Source of the DNA: Paraburkholderia silviterrae
GTDB taxonomy: Bacteria > Pseudomonadota > Gammaproteobacteria > Burkholderiales > Burkholderiaceae
Reading direction: 5' to 3'
DNA length: 64,000 bases
Assembly (NCBI RefSeq): GCF_004353915.1
Contig: NZ_SMRP01000012.1
Location: 1 to 64,000, forward strand
Shown here: one piece after another, positions 17,880 through 25,851 of the stretch
Layout of the letters: each line of letters opens with the position of its first letter
Position numbering within the stretch: position 1 is the stretch's first letter
Translations under genes and position numbers: made by a program
Notes under the pieces: model-generated
Database searches by the model: none
Seen by the model: only the letters and a program-made list of their open reading frames with translations
Told to the model about the DNA's origin: nothing

Positions 17880-17948
17880 AATATAGGCTAATATGCCCTA
17901 ACATACAAGCAAAGCTAGCTTGTATGTTAGGGCATATTAGCCTATATT
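17880..17948. promoter_or_regulatory. 31-bp-arm perfect palindrome between divergent genes
   Basis: Arms 17880-17910 and 17918-17948 are exact reverse complements with a 7-nt spacer. It lies 51 bp upstream of the ParB-like start (minus) and 53 bp upstream of klcA (plus), so it is well placed as a shared operator or a centromere-like site. The A+T content is high (ctaatatgccctaacata). Confidence 0.85.
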
Positions 17949-18001
17949 AGAGCTAGACAACCCACGCATCCCGCCTCGGGTGTCTATTCCGGAGATTTCC
18001 G

Positions 18002-18418
18002 ATGACCAGCGAAGCACAAACCTGTATTACCTCGGCAGTGGTCCCCGACGAACTGCGCCTGAACGTCCTTCCGCGCTACCTCGGTCGCCATTACCTCACC
18101 GGCGAGTCCTACGTGTACGACTGGGCCGCTCGCCTGTGCCGTAGCTATCAGGGCGGCCTGTGGCACTTCTTCACCCTCTCCAACGGCGGCTTCTACATGG
18201 CTCCGGCTGACTCCGGGCGCGTCCATGTGCGCTGGCACCTGAACGGCTACAGCGACATGATGGGCGCGGACGCGTTCGGCGTTACCGTGACGCTGTTTGC
18301 CCTCTGCCACCTCTCCGAAAAGACGCTCGACGATTCGGTCATCGAGCGTTATCACCAGTTGCGCGAGTTCGCCTCGCAGCACACCGAAGCGGCCAATATC
18401 CTGCGCGCCATCGACTAA
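18002..18418 (+). CDS. klcA: Antirestriction protein, KlcA/ArdB family
   Basis: The 138-residue protein matches the family end to end: LPRYLGRHYLTGES, VYDWAARLCRSYQGGLWHF, TLSNGGFYMAP, GADAFGVTVTLFALCHLS and ERYHQLREFASQH. These plasmid proteins protect incoming DNA from type I restriction enzymes. Length is standard. Start ATG 18002 has GGAG 8 nt upstream. It leads a plus-strand operon with DUF932 and small genes, separated by short hairpins. Confidence 0.9.
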   Translation: MTSEAQTCITSAVVPDELRLNVLPRYLGRHYLTGESYVYDWAARLCRSYQGGLWHFFTLSNGGFYMAPADSGRVHVRWHLNGYSDMMGADAFGVTVTLFALCHLSEKTLDDSVIERYHQLREFASQHTEAANILRAID

Positions 18419-18427
18419 CTGACCGGC

Positions 18428-18445
18428 CCCGGCCCTCGGGCCGGG
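18428..18445. repeat. Intergenic hairpin between klcA and DUF932 gene
   Basis: Perfect arms of 8 bp (18428-18435 and 18438-18445) with a 2-nt centre. A comparable GC-rich stem occurs after each of the next genes (about 19,307-19,330 and 19,870-19,889). These may be attenuators or mRNA-stability elements. Confidence 0.6.
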
Positions 18446-18470
18446 TCTGCTCCATCATTGGGGAAAAGAC

Positions 18471-19301
18471 ATGAGTACGCTTGCAAGCCGCTTTAGCAGC
18501 AATGCCGTTGTCCTGCGCTCGGATCACCCGCTGACGAACGACGAAATTGCCGAAGTCGCGCCTTCGGTCCTTGCCAACTGCCCACACGAAAGCCGTACGG
18601 CGCGTTACACCTACATTCCCACCGTTGATGTGCTCGATGCACTCCGGAAGGAGGGCTTCCAGCCCTTCATGGTCTGCCAGACCCGCGTGCGCAATGACGG
18701 CATGCGCGAATACACCAAGCACATGCTGCGGCTGCGCCATGCCGACCAGATCACGGGCACGAGCGAAGCGAATGAGGTCATCCTGCTGAACAGCCATAAC
18801 GGGGCCAGCAGCTATCAGATGCTCGCCGGAATGATCCGCTGGGCGTGCCAGAACGGGATTGTGTGCGGTAGTGACCTGAGCGATATCCGCATACCGCACA
18901 AGGGCGATGTGATCGGCCAGGTTGTCGAAGGTGCGTTCAAGGTACTGAAGAGCTTCGATGAAACGGCCCAGCAACGCGAAGGCATGGCGGCGATGGTCCT
19001 CGATGAGGGCGAACAGGCTGCGTTTGCCCGCGCGGCGCTCACGCTGCGTTATGACGAGGACAAGCCTGCGCCGGTCACGGAACGCCAGCTTCTCGCGCCG
19101 CGCCGGATGGAAGATCGCGCGCCCGATCTATGGACCACCTTCAACCGCGTCCAGGAGAACATGATTCGCGGCGGACTGCACGGTCGCAACGCGAGCGGTC
19201 GGGCCACCACGACCCGCGCCGTCACGGGCATCGACCAGAACATCCGCCTCAATCGTGCCCTGTGGGTACTGGCTGACGAACTGCGCCGCCTGCGCGGCTA
19301 A
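18471..19301 (+). CDS. DUF932 domain plasmid protein
   Basis: The 276-residue product has the DUF932 signature along its length: FMVCQTRVRN, KHMLRLRHADQI, NEVILLNSHNGASSYQMLAG, GIVCGSDL, PHKGDVIGQV and WTTFNRVQENMIRGGLHGR. Members are common on plasmids and phages, and their biochemical function is not established. It lies 52 bp after klcA, in the same transcript by orientation. Confidence 0.9.
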   Translation: MSTLASRFSSNAVVLRSDHPLTNDEIAEVAPSVLANCPHESRTARYTYIPTVDVLDALRKEGFQPFMVCQTRVRNDGMREYTKHMLRLRHADQITGTSEANEVILLNSHNGASSYQMLAGMIRWACQNGIVCGSDLSDIRIPHKGDVIGQVVEGAFKVLKSFDETAQQREGMAAMVLDEGEQAAFARAALTLRYDEDKPAPVTERQLLAPRRMEDRAPDLWTTFNRVQENMIRGGLHGRNASGRATTTRAVTGIDQNIRLNRALWVLADELRRLRG

Positions 19302-19353
19302 CCGGATTGCCCCGGCCTTCGGGTCGGGGCATATCCCACCAGGGGAATATCAC

Positions 19354-19662
19354 ATGGACACCCTGAACATGCGTCCGACGTGGCTGACTGCCCTGCTGCC
19401 CCTGCTCGCCGTCTGGCAATACGGCGACCGATCGATGGCGCGCAGCGAACTTTTCCGCATGGCCCTGTCGGCAGATGCGGCGGCGCGCGCAGCCCGCGCG
19501 CTCGAACAGATTGCCGACATGCGAGACCGCGACGGACACGCGATCGAAATGCATCGTGACGAGCTTCGTGCAATCGCACGCAACGCCCTCGCCGAGCTTC
19601 AGCGCGTGCCGCCTGGCGCGCCGGTCACGGCACAGGTCTGGCGATTGGAGCAGGTCGGATGA
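19354..19662 (+). CDS. Small plasmid hypothetical protein
   Basis: The 102-residue protein starts at ATG 19354 after AGGGG and overlaps the next gene by ATGA. It has an N-terminal weakly hydrophobic stretch (WLTALLPLLAVWQYG) and a helical, Ala/Arg-rich remainder. It belongs to the klcA-DUF932 operon. No family recognised. Confidence 0.7.
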   Translation: MDTLNMRPTWLTALLPLLAVWQYGDRSMARSELFRMALSADAAARAARALEQIADMRDRDGHAIEMHRDELRAIARNALAELQRVPPGAPVTAQVWRLEQVG

Positions 19663-19856
19663 GGTGTGCCAGACGACGCGGTGCCGAACTGAAGCCAGGC
19701 GAGGTCGTACGGACGTGGTTCGGCACCCTGACCATTCTGGAGATCCGGCCATATCTCGGCCCGTTCGATTTCGTCAGCGGCATTGCCTGTTTCGGGTCCG
19801 CAGCCATGTCGATCATCCGAGACCACCCGTACGAGGTACTGCTGCCGGACCTGTAA
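19659..19856 (+). CDS. Small hypothetical protein coupled to previous gene
   Basis: The 65-residue product (RTWFGTLTILEIRPYLGPFD) overlaps the preceding stop by 4 nt, so translation is coupled. Beta-rich pattern; no known family. Same operon. Confidence 0.65.
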   Translation: MRCARRRGAELKPGEVVRTWFGTLTILEIRPYLGPFDFVSGIACFGSAAMSIIRDHPYEVLLPDL

Positions 19857-19912
19857 AGCGAAACCACCGGCCCGCAGTTTGCGGCGGGCTGATTTAGCAT
19901 GCGTGGACGCAC

Positions 19913-20140
19913 ATGAAAGCTTCCCTCACAGTCGCCGAAATCAAGCAGGCGATCAATTACTGGCGTGCGCGCGAGGCCTCGGGCGAGGATGGCATGTTGT
20001 GAGCGGAGGCGCGTTTGCTGGCTAATGCTTACGGGCAGATGATCTTCGAACGCCTGCAGGCAATTGCCGTGTCACGGCTGATGCCCGGGCCGGTCGAAGC
20101 CGCACGCGTCGCGCTCGACCAGTGGGAGCGTCCGTTGTGA
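19913..20140 (+). pseudogene. DUF3717 gene interrupted by one TGA
   Basis: The frame reads SLTVAEIKQAINYWRAREAS, then GEDGML, a TGA at 20000-20002, then AEARLLANAYGQMIFERLQA to the stop at 20138. This is the DUF3717 family layout (AINYWRA, then a conserved Cys position, then a LAxxYGxMIFE block). The TGA sits where the family usually has Cys, so a single base change explains it. Total length is 75 codons, normal for the family. Sequencing error, nonsense mutation and readthrough are all possible. Confidence 0.7.
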
Positions 20141-20487
20141 GCATGCGCCGAGCATCGCATGGCATCGTGCACGACCCGCCGGCTGCCTGGACGCACACCC
20201 GGCGACGCCACTTTGTGGTACGCCGTGACCGCCCCTCCTCCCTGCCGGCCGGACTTGCGATAATCACGCAACGTCTCGCGCGCGCCGCGCGCCCGGATCG
20301 AGGCGCACGGGGACCCACGCCGCAGGCGTGGGGAGAGCGCCGGCACGCCGCGGCTGCGGCGTGACGATCCGGCTGGGCCTGGGTGGACCACCGGTCGGGG
20401 TCGTCAAGCTCCCGCAGGGAGCGTGTATTCCCCGCGGCGAAGCCGTGGGGAGTGGAATGTGGATCGTCTTTTTAACCCGGACCGACG
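20141..20487. other. Hairpin-rich gap
   Basis: An ORF starting at GTG 20137 and ending at 20364 is possible but overlaps two perfect hairpins and has no family, so I do not call it. Four stem-loops in series are listed separately. Confidence 0.5.
20314..20451. repeat. Four consecutive stem-loops
   Basis: Arms: 20314-20321/20325-20332 (8 bp, perfect), 20344-20351/20356-20363 (8 bp, perfect), 20408-20413/20417-20422 (6 bp, perfect) and 20429-20438/20442-20451 (10 bp, one mismatch). Loops are 3-4 nt. They lie upstream of the HTH gene at 20488 and resemble the array at 14.85-14.97 kb. Confidence 0.8.
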
Positions 20488-21045
20488 ATGGATGAACAAA
20501 CGAGTATCCGGCCAGAATGTCTGCGTCCAGCAAATGACTTCTGGATTCGACCGGAAGCCAATGAAGTACGCGAAGTGCTCCGACGGGGCAAACTCACCGG
20601 CGCGAAGGCCGCGCAGATACTGGGCCTCGGTACCGGCGGATCGCGCACGATCCGCCGGTACACGGGGGGCGACGCGGCGATTCCCTATGCGAGCTGGGCC
20701 ATCCTGTGTGAGGTCGCCGGCCTGGGCCGCATTTGGCAGGCCGAGGGTGGTTCACCACCCGCCGATGCTCCGCCGCCTTCAAGTACGCCCCCATCGGCCG
20801 ACGAGCTCGCGGAGGCTTTTGGACGGGCCGAAGAATTCATCGAGCGAATCTGGACCGGTCAGGACGCCGCTTCGGTAGCCACCATCGGCGACTGTCGCGA
20901 TGCACTCGTTCGGATGAAACAGGCCTGGCATGCCATGTCCACACGCGAGCAGCCAGCCGGGTTCGGTCACGCCCGGCTTGAACAGCGGATAGCCGCCGCG
21001 CAAGACAGGGTGAAAACCATGTCCAGCTGGGTGGATCTGTCCTGA
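20488..21045 (+). CDS. Plasmid HTH regulatory protein
   Basis: The 185-residue protein has a helix-turn-helix-like N-terminal half (KLTGAKAAQILGLGTGGSRT, then IPYASWAILCEVAGL, about 36-80), as in phage/plasmid-type regulators, then a Pro-rich linker and a helical C-terminus (RLEQRIAAAQDRVKTM). It is probably a regulator of the plasmid block. The start ATG 20488 lies after the hairpin array. Confidence 0.65.
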   Translation: MDEQTSIRPECLRPANDFWIRPEANEVREVLRRGKLTGAKAAQILGLGTGGSRTIRRYTGGDAAIPYASWAILCEVAGLGRIWQAEGGSPPADAPPPSSTPPSADELAEAFGRAEEFIERIWTGQDAASVATIGDCRDALVRMKQAWHAMSTREQPAGFGHARLEQRIAAAQDRVKTMSSWVDLS

Positions 21046-21143
21046 TGAAACACGTGGCCGCTGTCGACACTGCGCATGGTCGACCACACCCGGCCCGGGA
21101 TGCTCAACTTGCGTGGAAAGCCCCTGTATGTGGAGGTTTATAG

Positions 21144-21470
21144 ATGCCCCATACGCCTGTCTCTTTTCCCCGGTACCTTGCTGCGTCCGCCGTTGAGGCA
21201 ATCGCGCTATGCGCGACGATTTACGTGCTCTGGAGCATCGTTCCGTTCTTTCGCGGAGACCTTGGCGAGCCTAGCGCATACGCCATTCACTGTGTGACAC
21301 TCTGGTTGACGCACCTCGTCAATCAGTTCTTCAGTCTGCCCGTGGCGCACGGCACTGACGGGCTGACCTACTACGCCAGTGGTTTTATCGTCTGGACGGG
21401 GCTCTCGAGTTTTATGATCGCCATGGGCTACGGTCTGAGCCGCACGGCGGCAGGCCATCAGGATGACTGA
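21144..21470 (+). CDS. Small membrane protein
   Basis: The 108-residue product has a Shine-Dalgarno GGAGG before ATG 21144 and about three hydrophobic segments (AVEAIALCATIYVLWSIVPF, VTLWLTHLVNQFF and FIVWTGLSSFMIAMGYGL). No family recognised; it could be plasmid-encoded surface or transfer-related. Confidence 0.65.
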   Translation: MPHTPVSFPRYLAASAVEAIALCATIYVLWSIVPFFRGDLGEPSAYAIHCVTLWLTHLVNQFFSLPVAHGTDGLTYYASGFIVWTGLSSFMIAMGYGLSRTAAGHQDD

Positions 21471-21613
21471 CGACGATATCGGTAGTTCGCGGCCGGCGGT
21501 AGCGGGCTGAACGGCGCTTCCGTTGTCGCTTCGTTCGGGGATGCCGCATATTCACGACGCGCGACGTGCTCTTTGAGCTCCGGGTCGTTCGTCTGGCGTG
21601 TGGAGACAATCAT
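21458..21613 (-). CDS. Possible 51-residue protein
   Basis: ATG 21613 opens MIVSTRQTNDPELKEHVARR, ending in RYRRQSS. Composition is protein-like, but there is no family and only a weak start signal. It lies just downstream of the integrase remnant. Confidence 0.3.
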   Translation of the reverse strand: MIVSTRQTNDPELKEHVARREYAASPNEATTEAPFSPLPPAANYRYRRQSS

Positions 21614-21661
21614 TGAAAGGCCGCCTGGGCCGCCCAAGGAAAGTACGGCCACGCCGCCTTT

Positions 21662-22110
21662 TCACTTTCCCGCCGCCCCATCCCGATCTGGCCGCACCGC
21701 CGCGTTAAAGAACTGATCGACGAGTCCGAAACGCCGCGCATTGTCGACCTTCGTGTGGAGCGTCGTCGTCGCGAGACTCGCATGGCCCGGCCCGACCTGC
21801 GAGTCGCGTACGACGCCGCCGGCGTCCAGCGCATGTTTGAGTGCGGGCGCCCAAGCCAGTGCGTGCTCGCGCGTCGCAGATCCGCCGCGGCACCCGGATA
21901 CGTCCGCTCCAGCTGGTCCGCCGCGCGCACGAATACCCGATTGAAGAGTGCCCGGACCATGCTGGCCGACAGCGGTTTGCCCGTGCCGAGGTGCGCGAGC
22001 AGCGGCGGCGCCGGTCTCCGGTGCGAGCCCGGCGGCGGCGAGTTGGTCACGCAGGCTGCCCGGTTTCAGGCGCAACAGGTGCGCGGCGTCCGTGACGCGC
22101 GCGTGGCGCG
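21662..22110 (-). pseudogene. Frameshifted tyrosine integrase remnant
   Basis: One frame gives LSASMVRALFNRVFVRAADQ and DLRRASTHWL, and another continues with HALDAGGVVRDSQVGPGHAS and LATTTLHTKVDNARRFGL. Together they reproduce the C-terminal part of a tyrosine recombinase with the box II HxxR region and the Tyr segment, in which the Tyr appears to be replaced or shifted. At least one frameshift separates the parts. It resembles the intact integrase at 26893-28623. Confidence 0.65.
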
Positions 22111-22150
22111 TGGCGTGCGGCGTGCGGCGTGCGGCGTGTGGCGTGTGGCG
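22098..22150. repeat. 7-bp tandem repeat
   Basis: About seven units of a drifting 7-mer (gcgtggc, gtgcggc, gtgtggc) run in a row at the broken start of the integrase remnant. This is a slippage-prone tract. Confidence 0.7.
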
Positions 22151-22320
22151 GCCGACAGCGTGTCGCGGATGAGCGCGATCTGCCGCGTGATCCGCACGTC
22201 GGTGCCCGCGGTTCCGTCGCTCGCGTGCGGCGCCGAGTCGTCCACCCCTTCGAGGCGCACGCCCGGCACAGCGCAAAATCGGCGCGGGTGAGGCGCGGCG
22301 CACGGGCGGGGCGTTGCGTG

Positions 22321-22524
22321 TCATCGGGAATCCGCGCTGTCGTCCCCGGCCGGCGGCGTGACGTGCAGCGTGACCCCGCCATCCCACTCGAGGACAACCG
22401 GGCCGCCACACGACCTGCAGCGGGCCGCTTCGCCGTCGTGCGTGTCGTCGGGCAGGCGGACTTCACCCCAGGCACTGCACGCGGGACACCGGTACACGTA
22501 GAGAACCTGCGCTGTGTCTTCCAT
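22321..22524 (-). CDS. Small zinc-ribbon protein
   Basis: From ATG 22524 the 67-residue protein has two CxxC pairs (YRCPACSAWG and ARCRSCGGPV) spaced for a zinc ribbon, with a hydrophilic tail. Probably nucleic-acid or protein binding; no specific family recognised. Confidence 0.6.
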   Translation of the reverse strand: MEDTAQVLYVYRCPACSAWGEVRLPDDTHDGEAARCRSCGGPVVLEWDGGVTLHVTPPAGDDSADSR

Positions 22525-22627
22525 CCTCACCTCCAGATCAACTGGCCATCGTCTGATACACCCGCGTCGGAAGGACACGAATCCGCGCAGGGGACGTGCC
22601 TGCAGGGGGCAAGAGCGCTCCAGCGCC

Positions 22628-22933
22628 TCAATCGCCGCGGCCCGGAACGGCCGGGAATTTGGCCCTGCGGGCGTTTTCCGCCTTGACGGCCGCCCAGTAC
22701 CGCTTCGTGAGCACCCGCGCCATCAAGGCAGCCGCGAGACAACCTGCCGCGGCAGGTGCGGCAAGGGATCCGTACTGGTCGAAGCGGACGATCGTGAAAA
22801 TAAACAGCCAGCCGCAGGCGATAGAGACAAGCTCCAGTGAAATCAGGCCCACGGGGAGAAACGCGAACGCCCATCGCCTCATGCCCCAGCCCGTCGCTGT
22901 GATAACGAAGCACACCGCAATAACTATGGTCAT
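22628..22933 (-). CDS. Small membrane protein
   Basis: The 101-residue product has hydrophobic segments at about 3-15, 20-48 (WAFAFLPVGLISLELVSIAC, WLFIFTIV) and 57-72, and a basic C-terminus. ATG 22933. No family recognised. Confidence 0.55.
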   Translation of the reverse strand: MTIVIAVCFVITATGWGMRRWAFAFLPVGLISLELVSIACGWLFIFTIVRFDQYGSLAAPAAAGCLAAALMARVLTKRYWAAVKAENARRAKFPAVPGRGD

Positions 22934-23051
22934 CGGTTACTCCCGTGAGAACACCGGCTCGCCGCACGTGTCAATGAGGAACAGGCCGTGCCCTGGCGGG
23001 CATTGTCCCGCATTCATTGATCGGCAGTCCTTTACGTATGCGCAGCCACTG

Positions 23052-24155
23052 CTAGAACCCGTACGGGTCCTGCTGCCAGCGACGCAGCACCGCATAGTCG
23101 CACTCCGGCAGCACGATCAGGCCGGCCTCGGCCGCCTCGAGCACGCGCTCCATCTGGCCGCTTTTCACGAGGTTACCGTGCAGGCCGTAGAAGTACCAGG
23201 CGAACGGCATGCCGATGCGCTCGTCGAACTGGTTGAGCCTGCCGTACAGACCGTAGGCATCGAGCCGGTGCGTGTCCTTCAGGGCCGCGATTTTCCGCGT
23301 ATGCGCCCACTGCGGCACGAAATTCAGGTGCCGCCCGCCCCCCGGTTCGGTGTAATCCGACGTATTGAAGGTCCAGCGCGCGCACGCACGCTCGCCGGCG
23401 TGGCCCGCGCTGGAGTCCGTCCAGTCGTCGAAGAAGCGGCGGCCCGGCCAGCGCTGCCGGTCATAGCCGGGCGTGAGCTCGCGCACGGTGAGCTCACGCG
23501 CCTCGCCAGTAGTGAGATTGCGCTCCACGAGCCGGCGGTCGCCCTCGGCCTGGCGCCGCGCGTGCCAGGTCGCCCCAGCGAGCGCCACGAACCGCTGCAT
23601 GTCGGTCGCCTCCTGGAGTGTGTAACGGGGTTCACCCAGCGTGCGCCGTTCGATCCGTTCCTCCGTCCCGTTTCCCGACGCGCGCCGGAGCTCATTGACA
23701 TCGGGCAGACCCCAGCGTGGGTCGGACGGGAACACGGCGCGCTCGACGTACTCCTGCTCCTCCCAGACCGCAAACTGGGCGAAGTTGTCCTGGGCGCCGC
23801 CGCGGTCATGCACGAAGTAATGCAGCAGCGGCCGGATCTCGGTCAGCCAGTAGCCGCTCTCCCGGTGTGCGTCGATCACCGCGCTGACCGACCCGTGTGC
23901 GGCCAGCTGTGCGTCGATCCATGCGCGGTAGTCGGGGGCGATCTCGCGACCCTCGCCATCGATCACGCGCGCCGGCCAGTCGCTGTACGTGTCGCGTGTC
24001 ATGACATAGCGCGCCGCGCGCCAGTCGGTACGTGTGGCGAATGCCGTCAGCAGCGCGGCGTGCTTTTTCGTGACCGGCGTGGTCGCGACGATCGTTGCCA
24101 GCACATCGGTCTGCAGGTCGTATTCGTGCCGTGTTCCGCGCGTCTTGTGAGTCAC
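23052..24155 (-). CDS. Hypothetical protein, 367 residues
   Basis: GTG 24155 is chosen because GGGAGG lies just upstream. The soluble protein is rich in Trp, Tyr and Arg (EIRPLLHYFVHDRGGAQDNF, NFVPQWAHTRKIAALKDTH). I do not recognise the family. It lies just downstream of the FitAB pair on the same strand. Confidence 0.7.
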   Translation of the reverse strand: MTHKTRGTRHEYDLQTDVLATIVATTPVTKKHAALLTAFATRTDWRAARYVMTRDTYSDWPARVIDGEGREIAPDYRAWIDAQLAAHGSVSAVIDAHRESGYWLTEIRPLLHYFVHDRGGAQDNFAQFAVWEEQEYVERAVFPSDPRWGLPDVNELRRASGNGTEERIERRTLGEPRYTLQEATDMQRFVALAGATWHARRQAEGDRRLVERNLTTGEARELTVRELTPGYDRQRWPGRRFFDDWTDSSAGHAGERACARWTFNTSDYTEPGGGRHLNFVPQWAHTRKIAALKDTHRLDAYGLYGRLNQFDERIGMPFAWYFYGLHGNLVKSGQMERVLEAAEAGLIVLPECDYAVLRRWQQDPYGF

Positions 24156-24173
24156 GGTGGCCTCCCGGCGGGT

Positions 24174-24608
24174 TCAGTTCGCCTGGCCGCGCATCAACCA
24201 GGGATTGTCCAGGTCGACCCCGCAGCCCGCGAAATCCTTCACGTTGCGCGTCGCAACCGCCGCGCCGCGCGAGCGCGCGATCGCCGCAATCATCGCGTCA
24301 ACCTGGCTGACCGGCTGGCCGGCCAGCCGGCGTTCCGCGGCCAGAACGGCCCAGGCGTCAGCGGCGTCCCAGTCGAAGGGCAGCACGCGGCCTGCGAAGT
24401 CGACGTCGAAGATGGCGGCGATCGCGGCGGCGAGACCCTCGCGTCGCGCGCCGGCCGGCAGCAGGTTCACGCCGTACAGCATCTCGGCGCGCGACAGCGT
24501 GGTCGTAAACAGCGCGGCGCGCGGCTGCCGGCCGAACCAGGCCAGCACGGCGGGTTCCGGCGCCGGGCGCAGCAGTTCGGACAGCACGTTGGTGTCGAGC
24601 ACGATCAT
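24174..24608 (-). CDS. fitB: PIN-domain toxin, FitB/VapC type
   Basis: The 144-residue protein has the PIN-domain acidic residues in order: MIVLDTNVLSE (Asp5), TLSRAEMLYGV, VSQVDAMIAAIA and AVATRNVKDFAG. FitB/VapC toxins are Mg-dependent ribonucleases neutralised by the partner. The start overlaps the antitoxin stop by 4 nt. Length is normal. Confidence 0.9.
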   Translation of the reverse strand: MIVLDTNVLSELLRPAPEPAVLAWFGRQPRAALFTTTLSRAEMLYGVNLLPAGARREGLAAAIAAIFDVDFAGRVLPFDWDAADAWAVLAAERRLAGQPVSQVDAMIAAIARSRGAAVATRNVKDFAGCGVDLDNPWLMRGQAN

Positions 24609-24853
24609 GCGACGCCCAGATCCGGTTCACGCATCGGCTCGCGGGGCGGCAGCTCGAGCTCGACGCCCGCGAACGGCGCCACGCGACGGCGGATCGTGTC
24701 GACCAGGCTGTCGCCCTGCAGGGGCTCGGCGGCGAGCGCGCTGCGCAGGATGTCGCGCGCCTCCTCCTCCATCGAGCGCCCGTGGCGGGCGGCCTGGATG
24801 CGCAAGCGCGCCTTGAGCGGCTCGTCAAGATTGCGGATGGTCATGATGGCCAT
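24605..24853 (-). CDS. fitA: RHH antitoxin, FitA/VapB type
   Basis: The 82-residue protein from ATG 24853 (MAIMTIRNLDEPLKARLRIQ, then AARHGRSMEEEARDILRSAL) is a ribbon-helix-helix antitoxin of the FitA type; the C-terminal part should wrap the PIN toxin. GGAGG precedes the start. The palindrome at 24884-24927 is the likely operator for autorepression. Confidence 0.9.
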   Translation of the reverse strand: MAIMTIRNLDEPLKARLRIQAARHGRSMEEEARDILRSALAAEPLQGDSLVDTIRRRVAPFAGVELELPPREPMREPDLGVA

Positions 24854-24861
24854 GGGAGCCT

Positions 24862-24933
24862 CCGGGGTGTACACGACATTCACTGTAGTCAATGAATGCA
24901 TTGCAGTCAATGCATTCATTGACTACACCCCGG
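24862..24933. promoter_or_regulatory. Operator-like nested inverted repeats upstream of fitAB
   Basis: Inner arms 24884-24900 and 24911-24927 are perfect 17-bp inverted repeats (10-nt spacer). Outer arms ccggggtgta (24862-24871) and tacaccccgg (24924-24933) also match. Location and symmetry fit binding by paired RHH dimers of FitAB. Confidence 0.75.
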
Positions 24934-25286
24934 CACACGGGCGCTTCGCCCCCGTGCCGGGCCCGGCGGGCGTCCGACGAAGTGAAAGTCAGCGCGTCCC
25001 GGAAGTGAATGTTTTCGACCCGCCCGGCGAACGCATCCATGCCACCACAGGTCCCCGTGATCAGCCAGTGGCTCACCACACTGGCGCGCAGCGCCCGGTA
25101 TTCGGAGATGACCGCATAGGGCGAAAAACCCTGTCCGAGCCACCGATGACGTTCGAACGACACGTGCCCGAAGCGGTGACAGATTGTTTGCGCCCCACAT
25201 CCCGCTAGCGACGCAGGGGCACAACGGGCTTGCCCGTCCCGCATGGCCCGACAGTCGCGAACACCAGGCCTTGGGCACGCATCCCT
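24934..25286 (-). pseudogene. Possible sensor-kinase N-terminal remnant
   Basis: Around 25,070-25,200 the minus strand reads FERHRWLGQGFSPYAVISEY and RALRASVVSHWL, a pattern found in RsbRD-type N-terminal domains of stress sensor kinases. The rest is not conserved, so it would be a short fragment. Weak assignment. Confidence 0.3.
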
Positions 25287-25529
25287 TCAGCGCTCAAACG
25301 CAGGTTCGTCGAACAGATCGGGGCCCACGCGAGACGCGGCGGGCTCGGGGACTTCGCCGGCGCGGACCTGCTCCAGCAGGCGCGGGGGCAGCCAGACCTC
25401 CTCCAGCGTGCTGATGCCGCCTTCGATCAGTTGCTGCAGGAAGAACGACGGCTTGCGACCACTCGTTTCAGCCAGAAGCCGGAGCCTGCGCTCGATCGCC
25501 GGATCGATGCGGACTGCGACAACCTTCAA
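25287..25529 (-). CDS. Orphan RHH-type antitoxin-like protein
   Basis: The region LKVVAVRIDPAIERRLRLLA, then ETSGRKPSFFLQQLIEGGI is a ribbon-helix-helix fold as in CopG/RelB-type antitoxins. A TTG start at 25529 with AGGAAAG upstream gives an 80-residue product; the frame extends to TTG 25577. No RelE/ParE-type toxin is seen beside it. Confidence 0.55.
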   Translation of the reverse strand: MKVVAVRIDPAIERRLRLLAETSGRKPSFFLQQLIEGGISTLEEVWLPPRLLEQVRAGEVPEPAASRVGPDLFDEPAFER

Positions 25530-25851
25530 TTTTTCTGCTTTCCTGGGCCTGACCAACCTGCGCTCCGCAATTCTCAACGTATGCGCATTCTACGCGGAGG
25601 CTCCCGGACGTCATGCACTGCGCGTCAGGAACACGTAACGCGGTACCTGCCCGCACGCGTCGGCGAGTCCGCAACGCTTTGCGTTCGCCGGCTTGCATCG
25701 CGCCCTTGCCCGATGGCGTCGTACGCGTTCACTCACCCCTGCACGACGGCAGTATTGCCATCCGTCACCGAGGCGATACCCCCGCCTCGGGACCTTAATC
25801 CACCCCGAGGTTTGTCCTCCGGTGCGCAGCCCTGGCTGCGGGACACTCTGC

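Noticed and set aside
20000..20002. Selenocysteine at the DUF3717 TGA
   Set aside because: No SECIS-like hairpin is evident just downstream, the family is not known to use selenocysteine, and no selenoprotein genes are in the window. Mutation or read error is simpler.
20137..20364. ORF from GTG 20137 after the DUF3717 gene
   Set aside because: Overlaps two perfect hairpins, has no recognised family and ends in Ala repeats; not enough support.
22596..25208. Very long plus-strand open frame (870 codons)
   Set aside because: It is antisense to well-supported genes (membrane protein, 367-residue protein, fitAB) and has shadow-frame composition of GC-rich DNA.
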